A stretch of 64,000 nucleotides of DNA, taken from Humulus lupulus. Its lineage: Eukaryota > Streptophyta > Magnoliopsida > Rosales > Cannabaceae. Where the stretch lies: positions 27,595,107 to 27,659,106 of the forward strand of contig NC_084802.1 of assembly GCF_963169125.1 (NCBI RefSeq), given 5' to 3'. The notes beneath the pieces were generated by a model that saw only the letters and a list, made by a program, of their open reading frames with translations, was not told the origin of the DNA and did no database searches. Of this stretch, positions 45,275-57,024 are shown piece after piece. Position numbers and translations under genes: made by a program. Position 1 is the stretch's first letter. Every line of letters starts with the position of its first letter.

Positions 45275-47805
45275 TGTAATGCCCCAAACTCCAGGGACCG
45301 TTACGGTATGTCTTGTAAACAGTGCTAAACTCGCTAATTGAGTCATTTGGCCAAAATCGTGTAACTAAGTATGATTAGCGGTTTAGGGATTAAAAGTTTT
45401 GGTTAAGATATAACGTTTCATTAGAACTTTACTGTATACATTGGGATCCCAAAAAAAAATATAATTTAAAGGTCTATTACAAGAAAATATTTACAACAGG
45501 ACGATCTAAGCGGCAAAACAGGGTTTAACCCTAGTTCCTCTTTCAACTCTCGGCCGTGGCGCTCGAGTAGCCGCATATGTACACATCGTCACCTAAGCTG
45601 TCCAGCTCAAGGATGGTCCATCTTTCTTTTTCCTTTACCTGCACCACATAGCACCCGTGAGCCGAAGCCCAGCAAGAAAACTTAATATGCTCATGAACAG
45701 TAATAACATGTCATCAAATTATAAGGCACACGCCTAGCAGATATAGCCCTATTCAAGAAGGCAAATGAGTTCACGTAGTGTTGAGTATAACACATCAACC
45801 GATGATCGTAATAATCATCCAGGGTTTTTAACCCTAAATAGAAGAGTGACAATTGTAATAGTCACTGAGGTGGGTTCATTCCCAATAGCCATGTGACGAT
45901 AGGGTCACCAGGGTTTTATAGATAAGTGAACCTTTCACTAGATTAAACAGGATAGGTGCATGATGACTAGTCACCAACATAACCTTCCTCATGACCATAG
46001 AGTCATAACCATGCAGTACTACTCCCTAGCCATGTGACAAGCTGCCACTTAGGCCTTTGGCCCTGGCTCTAAGTAACTAGCTTAGACTAGTCAAGCGCTT
46101 ATAAGATTCATCGACCCTGCGTTCATGACGCTTATACCGTTCTCGGCTCTTAGGTCAGTGATACGCGACCAATGCCGACCCTGACTAGTCAGTGCCATAC
46201 ACAAGTAAGCAATGCCACCAAACATATATCATATGTCAAATATTCGAATACAGGGTATTTAGCATGCTTACTCAATAATTACTAGCACAATTAGGATCAT
46301 GCATAAACACAGAGGCTCAAGCTCTGAACAATCTCATATTCAATATTCATAGCATGCCCTAATCACATGTTTCTCGTGCATTACATTTAAACATCCAACA
46401 TGCATCAAGAATAACCATGCATGTCACATATACACAGGGTGCTGTTTTTTTACCTCTTGTTCGAGCGAGAATTAGAACAAGAACAACCCTTGAGAATGAT
46501 CGATTCTTTAATCCTTAGCAGTCACCTATTCATAACCAAATATAGTCTCCGATTAATGAAAATCAACAAAGATAGGGTCTTGATCTAAACTCCACTCTCG
46601 GGACCCCGAAATGTACCCACACGGTGAGTAGATTCGATCCTAGGCCTTAAGGATTGAAACCCCAAGTCAAAAACCCTTAAAAACACTCAAAATGGGGTTA
46701 TGAAGAAATAGGGTATAGCGCTGTAGCGCTACCCTCCTAGCGCCCCAGCGCTCTTCACAGAGCCAAAACCGCCTAGCATCCCCTGCAGGTAGCGCTGTAG
46801 CGCCTCATTCTGGGCGCTGTAGCGCTACCTCCAGCCAGCAACTGCCCAGAAAATTCTTCCTTCGATTTCACCATTTCTAACCCAAACCAAAAGCTTCCAA
46901 AGATCAAATTATATCCCAAATGAACCCAAATATCACCTCCACATGTCATAGGCACCACAACCACAAGAAACCTAGCCAAAACTCCAATCAATTCCCAACT
47001 TTCCAACTCAAAAACCAGCTGAAACTTAACTAAGAAAACAGAGCAAAAACAAGAGTTCTAATGGCTTAAAACTCACCTCAATCTCAGCAACACACCCTCT
47101 TCAATGGTGAAGCATAACCCTAGCTTATCCTAGCTTGGTTCCTTGGCTTGATTCCTCAAAAAGAGCTTGAAAATTCAAAGAAAAATGGAGATGAAAACCA
47201 TCGGGAGAGAAGGAGGAAATGGGACTCTGTTTTGGTAAGCTTCTACAGCCTTAATGGTTGATATAAATCTTTAAGGGTGAAAAGATCTAAATGCCCTCAA
47301 GTCTAAAATAAAACCTTAACAGTCACCAAGGGCAAAACCGTCCTTTCGCACCTATTTTGTTAATCATAATTAACACCCTCCAATTCCCGCTATTCTCAAT
47401 TACCAATATATCCTGTTACCCCTTTAACTCCCAGCAACACTCTAATCATTAAAATCACCCCGAGACTCACCCCGAGCCCCGAACTTAATCCCGTTATGAC
47501 CAAACCGAACACTTGCATTTCGTGATCGCCTCATGCCAAAAGGCTCGAACAAATTCACATATAATGTGCTACCATTCATAACTCACCCACATGCACGAAA
47601 ATACACAACTACGCCCTCAATGGGCCAAATTACCAAAATGCCCTTAGAATTAAAAATACACCCATATGCCTGTGTTTACCATCATATTATAATATAATTC
47701 ACATAAACATGCATATAATCATTTAATAACACAATAAATCAATTATGGCCCTCCCGACCCCCTAATCAAGGTCCTCAACCTTATTAGGAAATTTGGGGCA
47801 TTACA
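45275..47805 (-). repeat. Element D 3' LTR (2,531 bp)
   Basis: On the minus strand it starts TGTAATGCCCC at 47805 and ends TTTGGGGCATTACA at 45275. TATA-like TTTATATCAACC is near 47262. A predicted splice donor (TTGAG/GTGAGTTTT) is at 47076 and the CTTGCTGGGC...GTGCAG block at 45639-45683, which would make a 1,438-bp intron within the LTR. AGCGCTGTAGCGCT-type words occur four times at 46716-46826. Confidence 0.85.
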
Positions 47806-50082
47806 ACTATCCCCTCCTTACAGAAATTTCAGCCGCGAAATTTATTTAAACAACCTGGAATAGGAATTTCACTCAACTGATTCCAGTTTCCCAGGTCGCT
47901 CCCTCGACCTCACTGTTTCTATAACATTACCTTAACTCAAGGTACACTCCGTTCCTCAGAACCTTATTACTTTTGTTACAATCTGAACTGGCTATTCCTT
48001 ACCGGAATACTTAACCTTAACTTTCAGATTATTATGATCCAACTCATGAGTTCCTTTAACCCATGTCCCCTGCATGGAAATACATAACACACTATATTTA
48101 ACTGACAGTGCCAAAGATAAGGTTGATCCAAAGTCAACCTAACCAATCCTATCCAGGACTCAACTGCCAAGATAATCTAGGGCTTAGCTTGCCCTTAACT
48201 CCTCACTCCTTTCCATGGTGATACTTTAAGGAAGACACATTCTTCTACTTGGAACTCCACGTTCCTACTTTTCATTTCAGTAAAACTTTTCCATTTATTC
48301 TAAGAAGTGAGCATCCAATCTCTAACCTCTAACAATCTCAATGATCCCCTGAACCATCTCATGATTTTTGATTCTGGATCCTTACCCATCTCATTTCAAT
48401 GAACTGGTGATAAACACTCTCAAACATACCTCATCTCATAAGGTATCTTTCCAATACTGGATAACTTTCTTTCTCTCTCTGATTTACCATCAGTCTGAGA
48501 ATGATAAATTGTACTGAATTCCATCTATATATATTCATCGCCTTCCTTAACCCTTCCAAGACCTGGAAGTAACAATAGAGTCTTCATCTAATAAGATAGA
48601 CCTTGAATTCTCAAGAAGGCACATTATCTCTTACTCACATAGAGATTTGAATATTGATCAGTTGCGTTACATATCCTTACTGATAGAAATGAACTCACTT
48701 GGAAAACTGATCCATAATGACCCAATCCAAATCATGCTGACCCACTAACTTGGGCAGCTTCACCACGAAACCTATCGCGATGCTTCCTTATTTCCATTAT
48801 AAAATACTCAAAGCCTGCAATGGCCTTGTCGAATCCTGATACTCTGTCCTGATCTGTTGGCAGGTAAAGAACTTTATCACGCATTCCATTATGCCCCTCT
48901 CCATCTCAGGCCACCACTAAAAAGCTTTCATATCCTGATACATTTCCACGATGCCTGAATGAAGAGAATATGAGAATAACACGAGATTCATCCAGAATCT
49001 CCTAATTAATCCCAGTGTCCATCAGATTCCAAATCCGATCCTTATACCACAATAAACCCATATCTGACACTGCTTAATCCTTAGCTAACCCAGCTAAGAC
49101 TTTCTCCTCAACCTTCCTATCTGTGGTTCACTTTCACTTAATTGTTTTTCTTTCGATCTTCTCTGAGATAGTAATCTCAAGCATAAATCTGGCCACCTGG
49201 CCCATCAGAAACTCTACTATAGTTCTGGTCAAATCCTTTAACCAACATGTTGCATAGGCAATCACTTTTCTCTGCTACTGAGGTGTTATAACAACCTCCA
49301 AACTGATTTTGATCTACAAGAAGACTCAGAATTAATTCCCAAGGCACCTGAAATATCTTTACCACCCAAGGAAACTCCTGCCCTTAAGGCATTCCTTGAC
49401 CTTGGCAAATCTCTGCGGAGAGAACATCACGAAACCATTGTCCACGACGATAAAAAATCCCATTCAAATAAATCTTTGAATGCTCTGTCCATCTGATTCA
49501 CAAACACTTGGCATTAAACAAGTTCTCAAATCATAACTCAGCACTTCCAGTGCCCTTATCTGTTATAAATCAATCTTCTATTTATCCTTCTCCCTGATCT
49601 CTAACTGGTACTAACCAGAGCCAAGATCTACCTTGGAGAATACCATCTAACTCGATAACTGAACCTTTAATTATAACCACTCTGTTGAGCCATTCAAAAC
49701 AGTGCCCTAGATCTGAATCCATTCCTGGCACCAATTCAACCACCATACTATCTTTTCACATAAAGGAACCTTGACCAATCCACTAGAAAAACAATCAGAA
49801 CTTACAGAATAATCCAGTCTGTCTTAACTCCACTGGCCCAATCTAAATAGTACCAACCACACTAGCTAAGAGTTCCATGCACCTCCCTGCACTAGAACTT
49901 TAGCTCTCAATATAGATGTCATTAACATACCAAATCCACGCACAGTGCCAATTATCACAAGACTTTCCACTCTCAAGCTCAAGAGTTACTATACTTTCCT
50001 TGCCATTTAGCATTGCCCCATAATTACTTAACCAATCCATACCCTGGATCAAACCAAAGCCAATCATAACCAGCTTTATCAA
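47806..50082 (-). pseudogene. Element D pol relic (protease, RT, integrase remnants)
   Basis: The minus strand starts after the solo LTR with the protease end GMDWLSNYGAML (about 50050-50000). Reverse transcriptase words (VFSKVDLGSG) are near 49640-49560. Integrase-like words (VIMDQFSK, then LEGLRKAMN) are near 48710-48530. The polypurine tract TAAGGAGGGGATAGT abuts the LTR (47806-47820). At about 2.3 kb this is well short of the roughly 3.5 kb expected for Tekay pol, so internal deletions have occurred as well as many stops. Confidence 0.55.
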
Positions 50083-52401
50083 TGTAACGCCCTGGTTACC
50101 CCAGAACAGTTACGGTGAACGGTGGATCGGAAATTTGACTCACTACCCGAGTCCTTTGGTCAAAAACGTGCTCTAAGTGTAATTAACAAGTTAAGGTATA
50201 AAACCAATAAAAAGGAAATGGATATTTTCATTACAAACTGCTCTGTAGAGCTAATCAAAACATTTACAAGTTGTTCTCAGTACAAAATTGTCACTACTGT
50301 TTAAGATTTACAAACCCGCCGACTTAAGCGGCAAAAATAGGGTAAACCCCCTAGTTCCTCTGAGAACTCCTTGGCCGTGGTGGTCAAGCGGCCGCATATG
50401 TACACATCACCACCTAAGCTCTCCACTCAAGGCTAGGTGAACTTTTCTTTTCCTTTACCTGCACCACATAGCACCCATGAGCCAAAGCCCAGCAAGAAAA
50501 CATAACACTATATGTAAATATTATCAAATGATTATCATTATAATCACACTGAGCATATAGCTTTCAAAAAAATGAGTGAACATCACATGAGGTCCTGATA
50601 AACCATACTGAGTGACTGACAAGCATGTCACTGTTTCAAGTGGGAGAGTGGCTGCTAGGTAAGCCACTAGCCTCCAAGCGCTTATTTCATTCATCGACCC
50701 TCGAGGTCGGTCTGGCATTAATGCTCTTTGAGTCATTCAATGCTGATAGTCGATTAGATCTAATCTTTGTTGACTTGCGTTAACACGCTAAGGCCGTCCT
50801 GACTAATGAGTCAGCGCAATGTGACCAGTGCCCAGTACCACTGCCGAACCTAACTAATAAGTCACAGCTTCACAGTTGATACTAGCACCTTTGCCAAATC
50901 TGAATAATGAGTCAGTACCATGCACAAGTGAGCAACACATTCTAAGCATTCTATATTCAATCCATGTCCATATTTACACAACCAACATGCCTCATGAATA
51001 TCCATGCATGTCACATTTGGGGCGCAGTTTCTTACCTCTGGTTCGAGCTAGAATGAATAAAAGAACGACCCCTGAGAATGATCAACCTTTAGACTCCTTA
51101 GCGGTTACCTAATCATAACCAATTAGAAACCATTAATAAAATAAATCAATGAATGGTTTATAATCTAAACCACACTCCCGGGACCAATCCCCCACTCTCG
51201 AGACTCTCAAACTACTCAAAAGGGGCAAAGGAACTAACCCTCGAGCCTTAGAAACCATCCCGAGCCCCAAAAATAACTTTCCCTGAAACTGACCTAGCGC
51301 CTTGGCGCTGCCCACCAGCGCTGGGGCGCTGCCCCAGAAACAGAGAGGGCTGCTCTCTGCCCTGCATAGCGCTGGGGCACTAGGACTGGCGCTGGGGCGC
51401 CAGCTTCAAACCAGCAGCTACACTGAATTTCCTTCCTCGCGATTCCTCTTGAAACCAACCTTCTAAATCAATCCCAAACCTTACCAAAACATCCAATTCA
51501 ACCCCTAAACCTCATCTACGTCACCCCCTCACCAAAACCCAATCAAACATACACAAAAACTCCCCTTGATTCCAACTTTCTACATCAAAAACCAAAAGCT
51601 GAAAACTAAAAGGAAAACAGAGTAACACCTGAAATTCATGGACAATTCCTTACCTCCAACTGGTTTTGAATCCTCCTTAGTAGATGAGCTAAGTCTACAA
51701 CCTCCAAGCTTTGATTTCCTAGCTTGCTACTTCAATTTGGGACCAAAAACCTCAAAGGAAGATAGGGAGGAAATGATGTACGGGAAGGAGAAAACCTTAC
51801 TCTGTTTTTATTCTATAACCTTCTACAGCCACTTAAAACATATATAACCCAAGCCAAATGACCTTAATGCCCCTAGGTCATTTAAAGCTTCTAAAGTCTC
51901 CCCAAGGGTAAAATCGTCATCTTTTACCTATTTCGTTAATCATAATTAACGCTCTCCAATTCTCGCTAATCTCAATATTCTCGAACACCAATAATTCACA
52001 TCCTGTTACCCTTTTCACTCCCGGCAACTTTCTAATCATTAAAACATCCCGAGACTCACCCCGAGCCTCGTACTTAATCCCGTTATGACTAAACCGCTAC
52101 TTTAATATTAAAAGATCGTCTCATGCCGAATAGCTCGAACGAATCCACATATAATGTGGCCTTAACAATATATCACCGACACGCATACAAATATACAATT
52201 ACGCCCTCAACGGGCCAAATTACCATCACACCCCTGTAACTAAAATGTGGACCCACATGCATGCATTTAACGTCATATTATAATATAATTCTCATGAACA
52301 TGCATAAAAACATTTAATGGCATAATTAAACAGTTATGGCCCTCCCGGCCTACTAACCCAGCCATTAAACCATATTAGGGAATCCGGGGCATTACAATCA
52401 A
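50078..52401 (-). mobile_element. Solo LTR, family B copy 2, ATCAA target duplication
   Basis: A 2,314-bp LTR (50083-52396) with ATCAA at 50078-50082 and 52397-52401. Its ends match copy 1 at 6209-8489 closely. It carries AGCGCTGGGGCGCT-type words at 51294-51402 rather than the GGGCCGCGGCCC words of copy 1. Predicted donor (GGAG/GTAAGG) at 51653 and acceptor block at 50459-50502. It sits between the Gag and protease parts of element D. Confidence 0.9.
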
Positions 52402-52595
52402 AGTCACTGATGAGTCCTTTTCACAATAATTCACCTGATCTCTTAAATTACCAATACAATATCACTTTTCCATCATAACATAACCATATGATCTGCATAT
52501 CATCTTTATGATTCTATATGCAACAAATAAAGAACAACATGGCACCAAGTCAGTTAGCACAAAAATAAAGATCAGGACCAAAAGCTAACTTGCCA

Positions 52596-53243
52596 CTAAC
52601 CTGCCACCCTCGAAGAACTAGTCTCGGTCTCAGACTTTGACTGCCTCGGAATAAACACTCGAGTTGGAATCGAGCTGTCTATCCCCTTTTTCTCATGCTC
52701 TCTTAGCCTTGGGAAATTCTTCATAATATGCCCTACCATATCACATGCAAAACATGCCCTTGCTCGGCATTCTCCCAGATGACGCCTCATGCACCGAGTG
52801 CATATTGGACGAGTCTTCCAACTTTCACTTTTGCTTAGTCCAATAAGTGGAGATACCAATATCTGAGCTCCGTGCTCTCTGGCACTCTTCTTCTAATCTC
52901 CTATGCTCTCAACAGCAAGAGTCTTCTCCACCACCTGAGCATAGGTAGAGACTTTGTGCACTGGAGCAACTATAATGCCCTGAGCTATACCAAGATTCAA
53001 TCCCTGAACAAACCTTTCCTTTCGAGCCACATCTGTGGGTACCATGTCTAAAGAAAACTTGGCCAACCCATCAAATCTACTAACATACTCGGTTACTGAT
53101 GTCTTTCCCTGAACGAGACTCAGAAATTCATTCATCTTAGCAGTCTTAGCTGCATCACAATAATATCTTTCATTGAACAGCTGCCTAAATTCTTTCCAGT
53201 CTATCACAGCTGTATCTTGTGTCTGGGATACTATTTCCACCAC
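52596..53243 (-). pseudogene. Element D Gag relic
   Basis: Minus strand. Capsid part 53243-52893: DWKEFRQLFNERYYCDAAKT, EFLSLVQGKTSVTEYVSRFD, RFVQGLNLGIAQGIIVAPVH. After a frameshift near 52890, the segment 52859-52596 has a zinc-knuckle-like CTRCMRRHLGECRARACFAC followed by GHIMKN. The wording is that of Tekay/Del Gag, similar to residues 185-395 of the intact polyprotein at 57025, though clearly diverged. The N-terminal part was lost with the deletion that trimmed the 5' LTR. Confidence 0.8.
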
Positions 53244-53263
53244 GTCTGGGCATCATCCCGCAA

Positions 53264-53810
53264 TACATAAATCTTTAAGGGTGAAAAGACCTAAATGCCC
53301 TTAAGTCTAAAATAAACCTTAACAGTCACCAAGGGCAAAACCGTCCTTTAACACCTATTTTGTTAATCATAATTAATACCCTCCAATTCCTGCTATTCTC
53401 AATATTCTCAATTAGCAATAAATCATATCCCGTTACCCCTTTAACTCCCGGCAACGCTCTAATCATTAAAATCACCCCGAGCCCCGAACTTAATCCCGTT
53501 ATGACCAGACTGAACACTTGCATTTCATGATCGTTTCATGCCGAAAGGCTCGAACAAATCCACATATAATGTGGTACCATTCATAACTCACCCACATGCA
53601 CGAAAATACACAATTACGCCCTCAATGGGCCAAATGATCAAAATGCCCTTATAATTAAAAATACACCCATATGCATGCGTTTACCATCATATTATAATAT
53701 AATTCACATAAACATGCATATAATCATTTAATAACATAATAAATCAATTATGGCCCTCCCGACCCCCTAATCAAGGTCCTCAACCTTATTTGGAAATTTG
53801 GGGCATTACA
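53264..53810 (-). repeat. Element D truncated 5' LTR (547 bp)
   Basis: It aligns with 47262-47805 of the complete LTR from ATAAATCTTTAAGGGTGAAA to GGGGCATTACA. The inner breakpoint, near 53264, joins directly to Gag coding sequence, with no primer site. Confidence 0.85.
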
Positions 53811-53967
53811 AAATATCTCTAAGGATGTTGTCTCTTTGCTGACCAAGAACCGTTCCAATAGCATGATCACTTGCATCGCACATTATCTGAAAAGGCTCAC
53901 TCCAATTGGGCACAATAAGAACGAGATCCGCTTTAAGTTTCTTTTTAAGGATATTAAAAGCTTTAAA
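53811..53967 (-). pseudogene. Athila RNase H, 5' part
   Basis: A short island of host Athila coding between two insertions. On the minus strand it reads CFKAFNILKKKLKADLVLI, PFQIMCDASDHAIGTVLG and QQRDNILRDI, the start of RNase H with its first catalytic Asp. Confidence 0.85.
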
Positions 53968-53972
53968 GCATG

Positions 53973-55881
53973 TGTAGAGTCCAAGAACTTTACTTAGCTA
54001 ATTGTTTAGTAGTATTATAGTATATTTAAGTGTTATCTTTGTTACTATGGATTTTTGGTTCAGACCGGGAGTTATTTGGACACTCATAGTAGTACTTATA
54101 GATTTTCTAAGTTTAACCTATAGTTTAAGAATATTAAGTATAACCTAAGGTTTGATTAATGTGTCTGATATTAAGGATTATATTATTATATTATAAGGTT
54201 TAGACATCAACCAATAGGATTTTAAGCACATGTTTTGAATGGTAATTAAGGATTAAGTATTTTTGAGGATTAAATTAAATAAGGGTAAAAGTTTGAATGT
54301 ATAGGGTCAGTCAGCAGCTTTGAGTACGTTGAGGGCTTAGTCAAGGCTGTTTACTCCATTCAAACTCAGCTAAAAATGTGTAAATTCGTGTTTAAATATT
54401 CAGCGTAAGCCGATATATCGCAACTATACGGGGCGATATGTTGCAGCACGTAGATACGGAAAACACGAATCGATGCACGGTCGCCTCGGGAACAAAGGTC
54501 CAGGCGATATATCGCCTATAGGGGGCGATATATCGCCTCCACCAGCATGTTTTCAAATACATTTGAATTCTTTTCCCTTCAGCCATTCAAACTCCTTCAA
54601 CAGTCCAGCATCTTCTGAACGAGTCTTCAGCCTCTGCTGAACGATTATTCAAATGATTTTCACCTAAAAAGCCATTATTTTTATTCAAGTAAAATCAAGA
54701 TATTTTCATTCCCAAACTCTATAAATAGGACCTAGTACCCAGCCATTATTCACCATTTTCTCTAAGTTCAGAGGCTGCTAGTGTTAATTGAGTGTGAGAG
54801 TGTAAACACTTGGTTTGGGGAAAAACTATAAGCTTAAACATCATAAGCTTATCAAACACTTTGGGAAGTGAGTTCTATAGTATTTCGGTGGAGGTTAGAG
54901 TGATCTTGCAATCTTTGAGGTAAACCCAAAACTCTAGTTCCTTTCTGTATTTTATGTTATTTCCTTTTTCAAAAACCTTCTACTCAGTCCCCTAACCTTA
55001 TTCTTATTTTGGTTAGGGAATCCAAGCTCTTAAGCATATAAGTCGGTAAGTATGTTTTTATGGTTTAGTCTTTCCATCTCTTTCATTTCATCTCCTTTCT
55101 TAGACTCACTCTTTCTTATGGTTTTAGGAGTGTTCCAAAAGTCCCAACTCAGTCCATAATCCCGGTAACTTTGGTAAGGAAAATAGGCTAGAATCAACAT
55201 GTTATGTGCTTATGTTATCTATATGTTTTATGTTATTAAAAGTGTTATGATATGTATATGTGTATGTTTGTAGGCTTGGGCATATGACCCATATGACTAA
55301 CAAGACCCCAAATGGGTTATGGGCATATGACCTACTTAGCTAGTAGGACCCCACTAATCCCATGGGCATATGCTTGTTTAGTCTATGGGACCCCAAGTAA
55401 TAATGGCCATTATAATAAGTGTATGTTATATGTGTTATGTTAAGTCTTTATGTTTTCTTATGAAATTATGTATATGATTTTGTGTTAGATTTTCCTTGCT
55501 GGGCATTAGGCTCACTCCTTTCTGTTTATGTGCAGGAAAATAAGTTTAGAGGTGGAAAGATTCGTGACGCTTGGAGAACGTGTATCGATGATGAATGGAG
55601 TCAAGGGGGCCGAGCGTTATTCGATTCGAGGATATAGTCTCCTTTTATGTTTTTATGGTTTTTATGTGTATTTTCCGCATTATTATGTAATGTCTTTTAT
55701 TTTAAATCTTGTTTTGTTTTAAAGACAATGGGATCCCAAAATCCTTCTTAGTATTCTGTTGATTTGTAAATAACTCTTATTTTGCAAGTTACTCAATAAA
55801 TTATGGTATTTTCGTAAAAATGTAGGATTTATGTATAGTTTTGTTAATGGTCCAAATAGTCTAGATTAGTGGGTCATTACA
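53973..55881 (+). repeat. Tekay 5' LTR
   Basis: Starts TGTAGAGTCC and ends GTGGGTCATTACA. GGCGATATATCGCC-type words at 54411-54540, TATA box at 54720, candidate splice donors at 54920 (TTTGAG/GTAAAC) and 55046 (GTCG/GTAAGT), and a CTTGCTGGGC...GTGCAG acceptor-like block at 55496-55535. A repeated phrase, GGGCATATG(A/C), occurs several times at 55270-55375. Confidence 0.95.
54720..54727 (+). promoter_or_regulatory. TATA box of the Tekay 5' LTR
   Basis: TATAAATA followed by GGACC, in the middle of the LTR as expected for the U3/R border. The same sequence is in the 3' LTR at about 62461. Transcription would start about 25-35 bp downstream. Confidence 0.65.
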
Positions 55882-55883
55882 GT

Positions 55884-55895
55884 TGGTATCAGAGA
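55884..55895 (+). other. Tekay primer-binding site
   Basis: TGGTATCAGAGA begins two bases after the 5' LTR and matches the 3' end complement of initiator methionine tRNA (usual site TGGTATCAGAGC) except for the last base. Confidence 0.85.
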
Positions 55896-56041
55896 AAACG
55901 GTTCCTTCGCATGAAGTTCTCCTCGATACACATGCTCAAAGCTCCGAATCGGACCGCCAAGTAAGTGTTTAAGTTACAAGTTACAAGTTACTTTGTCTAT
56001 GTGTATAGCTAACAACTTTAGTGTTTATGTTTCAGTTAAGA

Positions 56042-56509
56042 ATGAATGGAGCTTTAAACTACCAAGATATCCGAGCCATTAAGGCCTTAAAAAGAATAAG
56101 GGAGCCAAGAAACACCGTAGGAGCCTTAGAAAGGATTACACGAAGGTTGCTTTTGTTTCACCAAGCAATAGGTGGCCTTCAAGAGGCTAAACAAATAATG
56201 CTAAGATCAACGGAACAATATGTATTAGTGATTAGGTTGTTTAAAGATTTCCATCCTGTAATAGCAGCCTTAGAAGAAATATGGGAAGAAATGAATGATG
56301 AGGATGAATCACCATTAGCAATGAGATACTATTTCCTCTTAGTTAGGTTCACCGCAAAATTTGAATTTCAATTCACCAATGAGCAAAAGAATAGGATTCT
56401 CACCAACCTACCTGTAGGACGTTTCGATGCTCATGATAATGATGATTATGAGCAAATAGATGATGATATGCTAGATGACGGATCGGATGTAGAAGATCCC
56501 GATTTTTAG
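56042..56509 (+). CDS. Extra leader ORF between primer site and gag, unknown function
   Basis: An open frame of 155 residues, about 160 bp after the 5' LTR and about 515 bp before the gag ATG. The ATG at 56042 lies six bases after TATGTTTCAG, a good splice-acceptor sequence, which suggests expression from a spliced leader; a further in-frame ATG at 56027 is possible. The protein starts MNGALNYQDIRAIKALKRIR, is rich in charged helical sequence (ERITRRLLLFHQAIGGLQEA, LFKDFHPVIAALEEIWEEMN), and ends in a strongly acidic tail of about 27 residues (HDNDDYEQIDDDMLDDGSD...DF). No zinc finger, protease or nucleic-acid motif is seen. I do not recognise it. It is not part of the standard gag-pol layout of Tekay elements. 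Confidence 0.6.
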   Translation: MNGALNYQDIRAIKALKRIREPRNTVGALERITRRLLLFHQAIGGLQEAKQIMLRSTEQYVLVIRLFKDFHPVIAALEEIWEEMNDEDESPLAMRYYFLLVRFTAKFEFQFTNEQKNRILTNLPVGRFDAHDNDDYEQIDDDMLDDGSDVEDPDF

Positions 56510-57024
56510 ATTAGAAGTTTTTAAATGTTTGTTTTTTTTTTTGATTGTAATAAGTGAAATTATTTTTCCAAATGAATAAACATGCTATTTGAATATCATG
56601 TGTGAGTTTGATTTTTTTACAATCATAATGAATACTAAATAAAATGAATAATGACTAAGTTCGGTGAGGGTGGATACAAATCAATGAACCTGGTTTCCTT
56701 ATTGAGAGTTAGGGGGCCTTAGTAGTGGGAACGATTTTACTGATCCCAGCCCTCCCTCAATATGGTTAACTTTGGAACAAAGATAAGTTTCGAGCCTGAG
56801 AATTAAGTCATATAGGATTATTAGAAACACACTTAGAAAATAAAGATGACTTGTTTTTCTAAGTATAGAAACCCGCTCTAATAATAAATAAAGACCTATA
56901 TAATTTTTCATAAGAAGTCATAATAAATAGGTCCGAGACATGTTTGTTTAGAATAAGTTTTTGCCTTAGAGCCTATTAGGAAAAGTTCTAACATGTTTCT
57001 TTTAACTGTTAGAACTCTGCTACG

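Larger units (their letters stand above)
45270..53815 (-). mobile_element. Tekay-like gypsy element D, decayed, AAATA target duplication
   Basis: Minus-strand element at 45275-53810 flanked by AAATA (45270-45274 and 53811-53815). The 3' LTR is complete (45275-47805, 2,531 bp). The 5' LTR is only its first 547 bp (53264-53810), with the rest of the LTR and the primer site deleted. The interior holds Gag (52596-53243), a solo LTR (50083-52396) and a shortened, decayed pol (47806-50082). It is inserted in the Athila RNase H. Confidence 0.9.
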
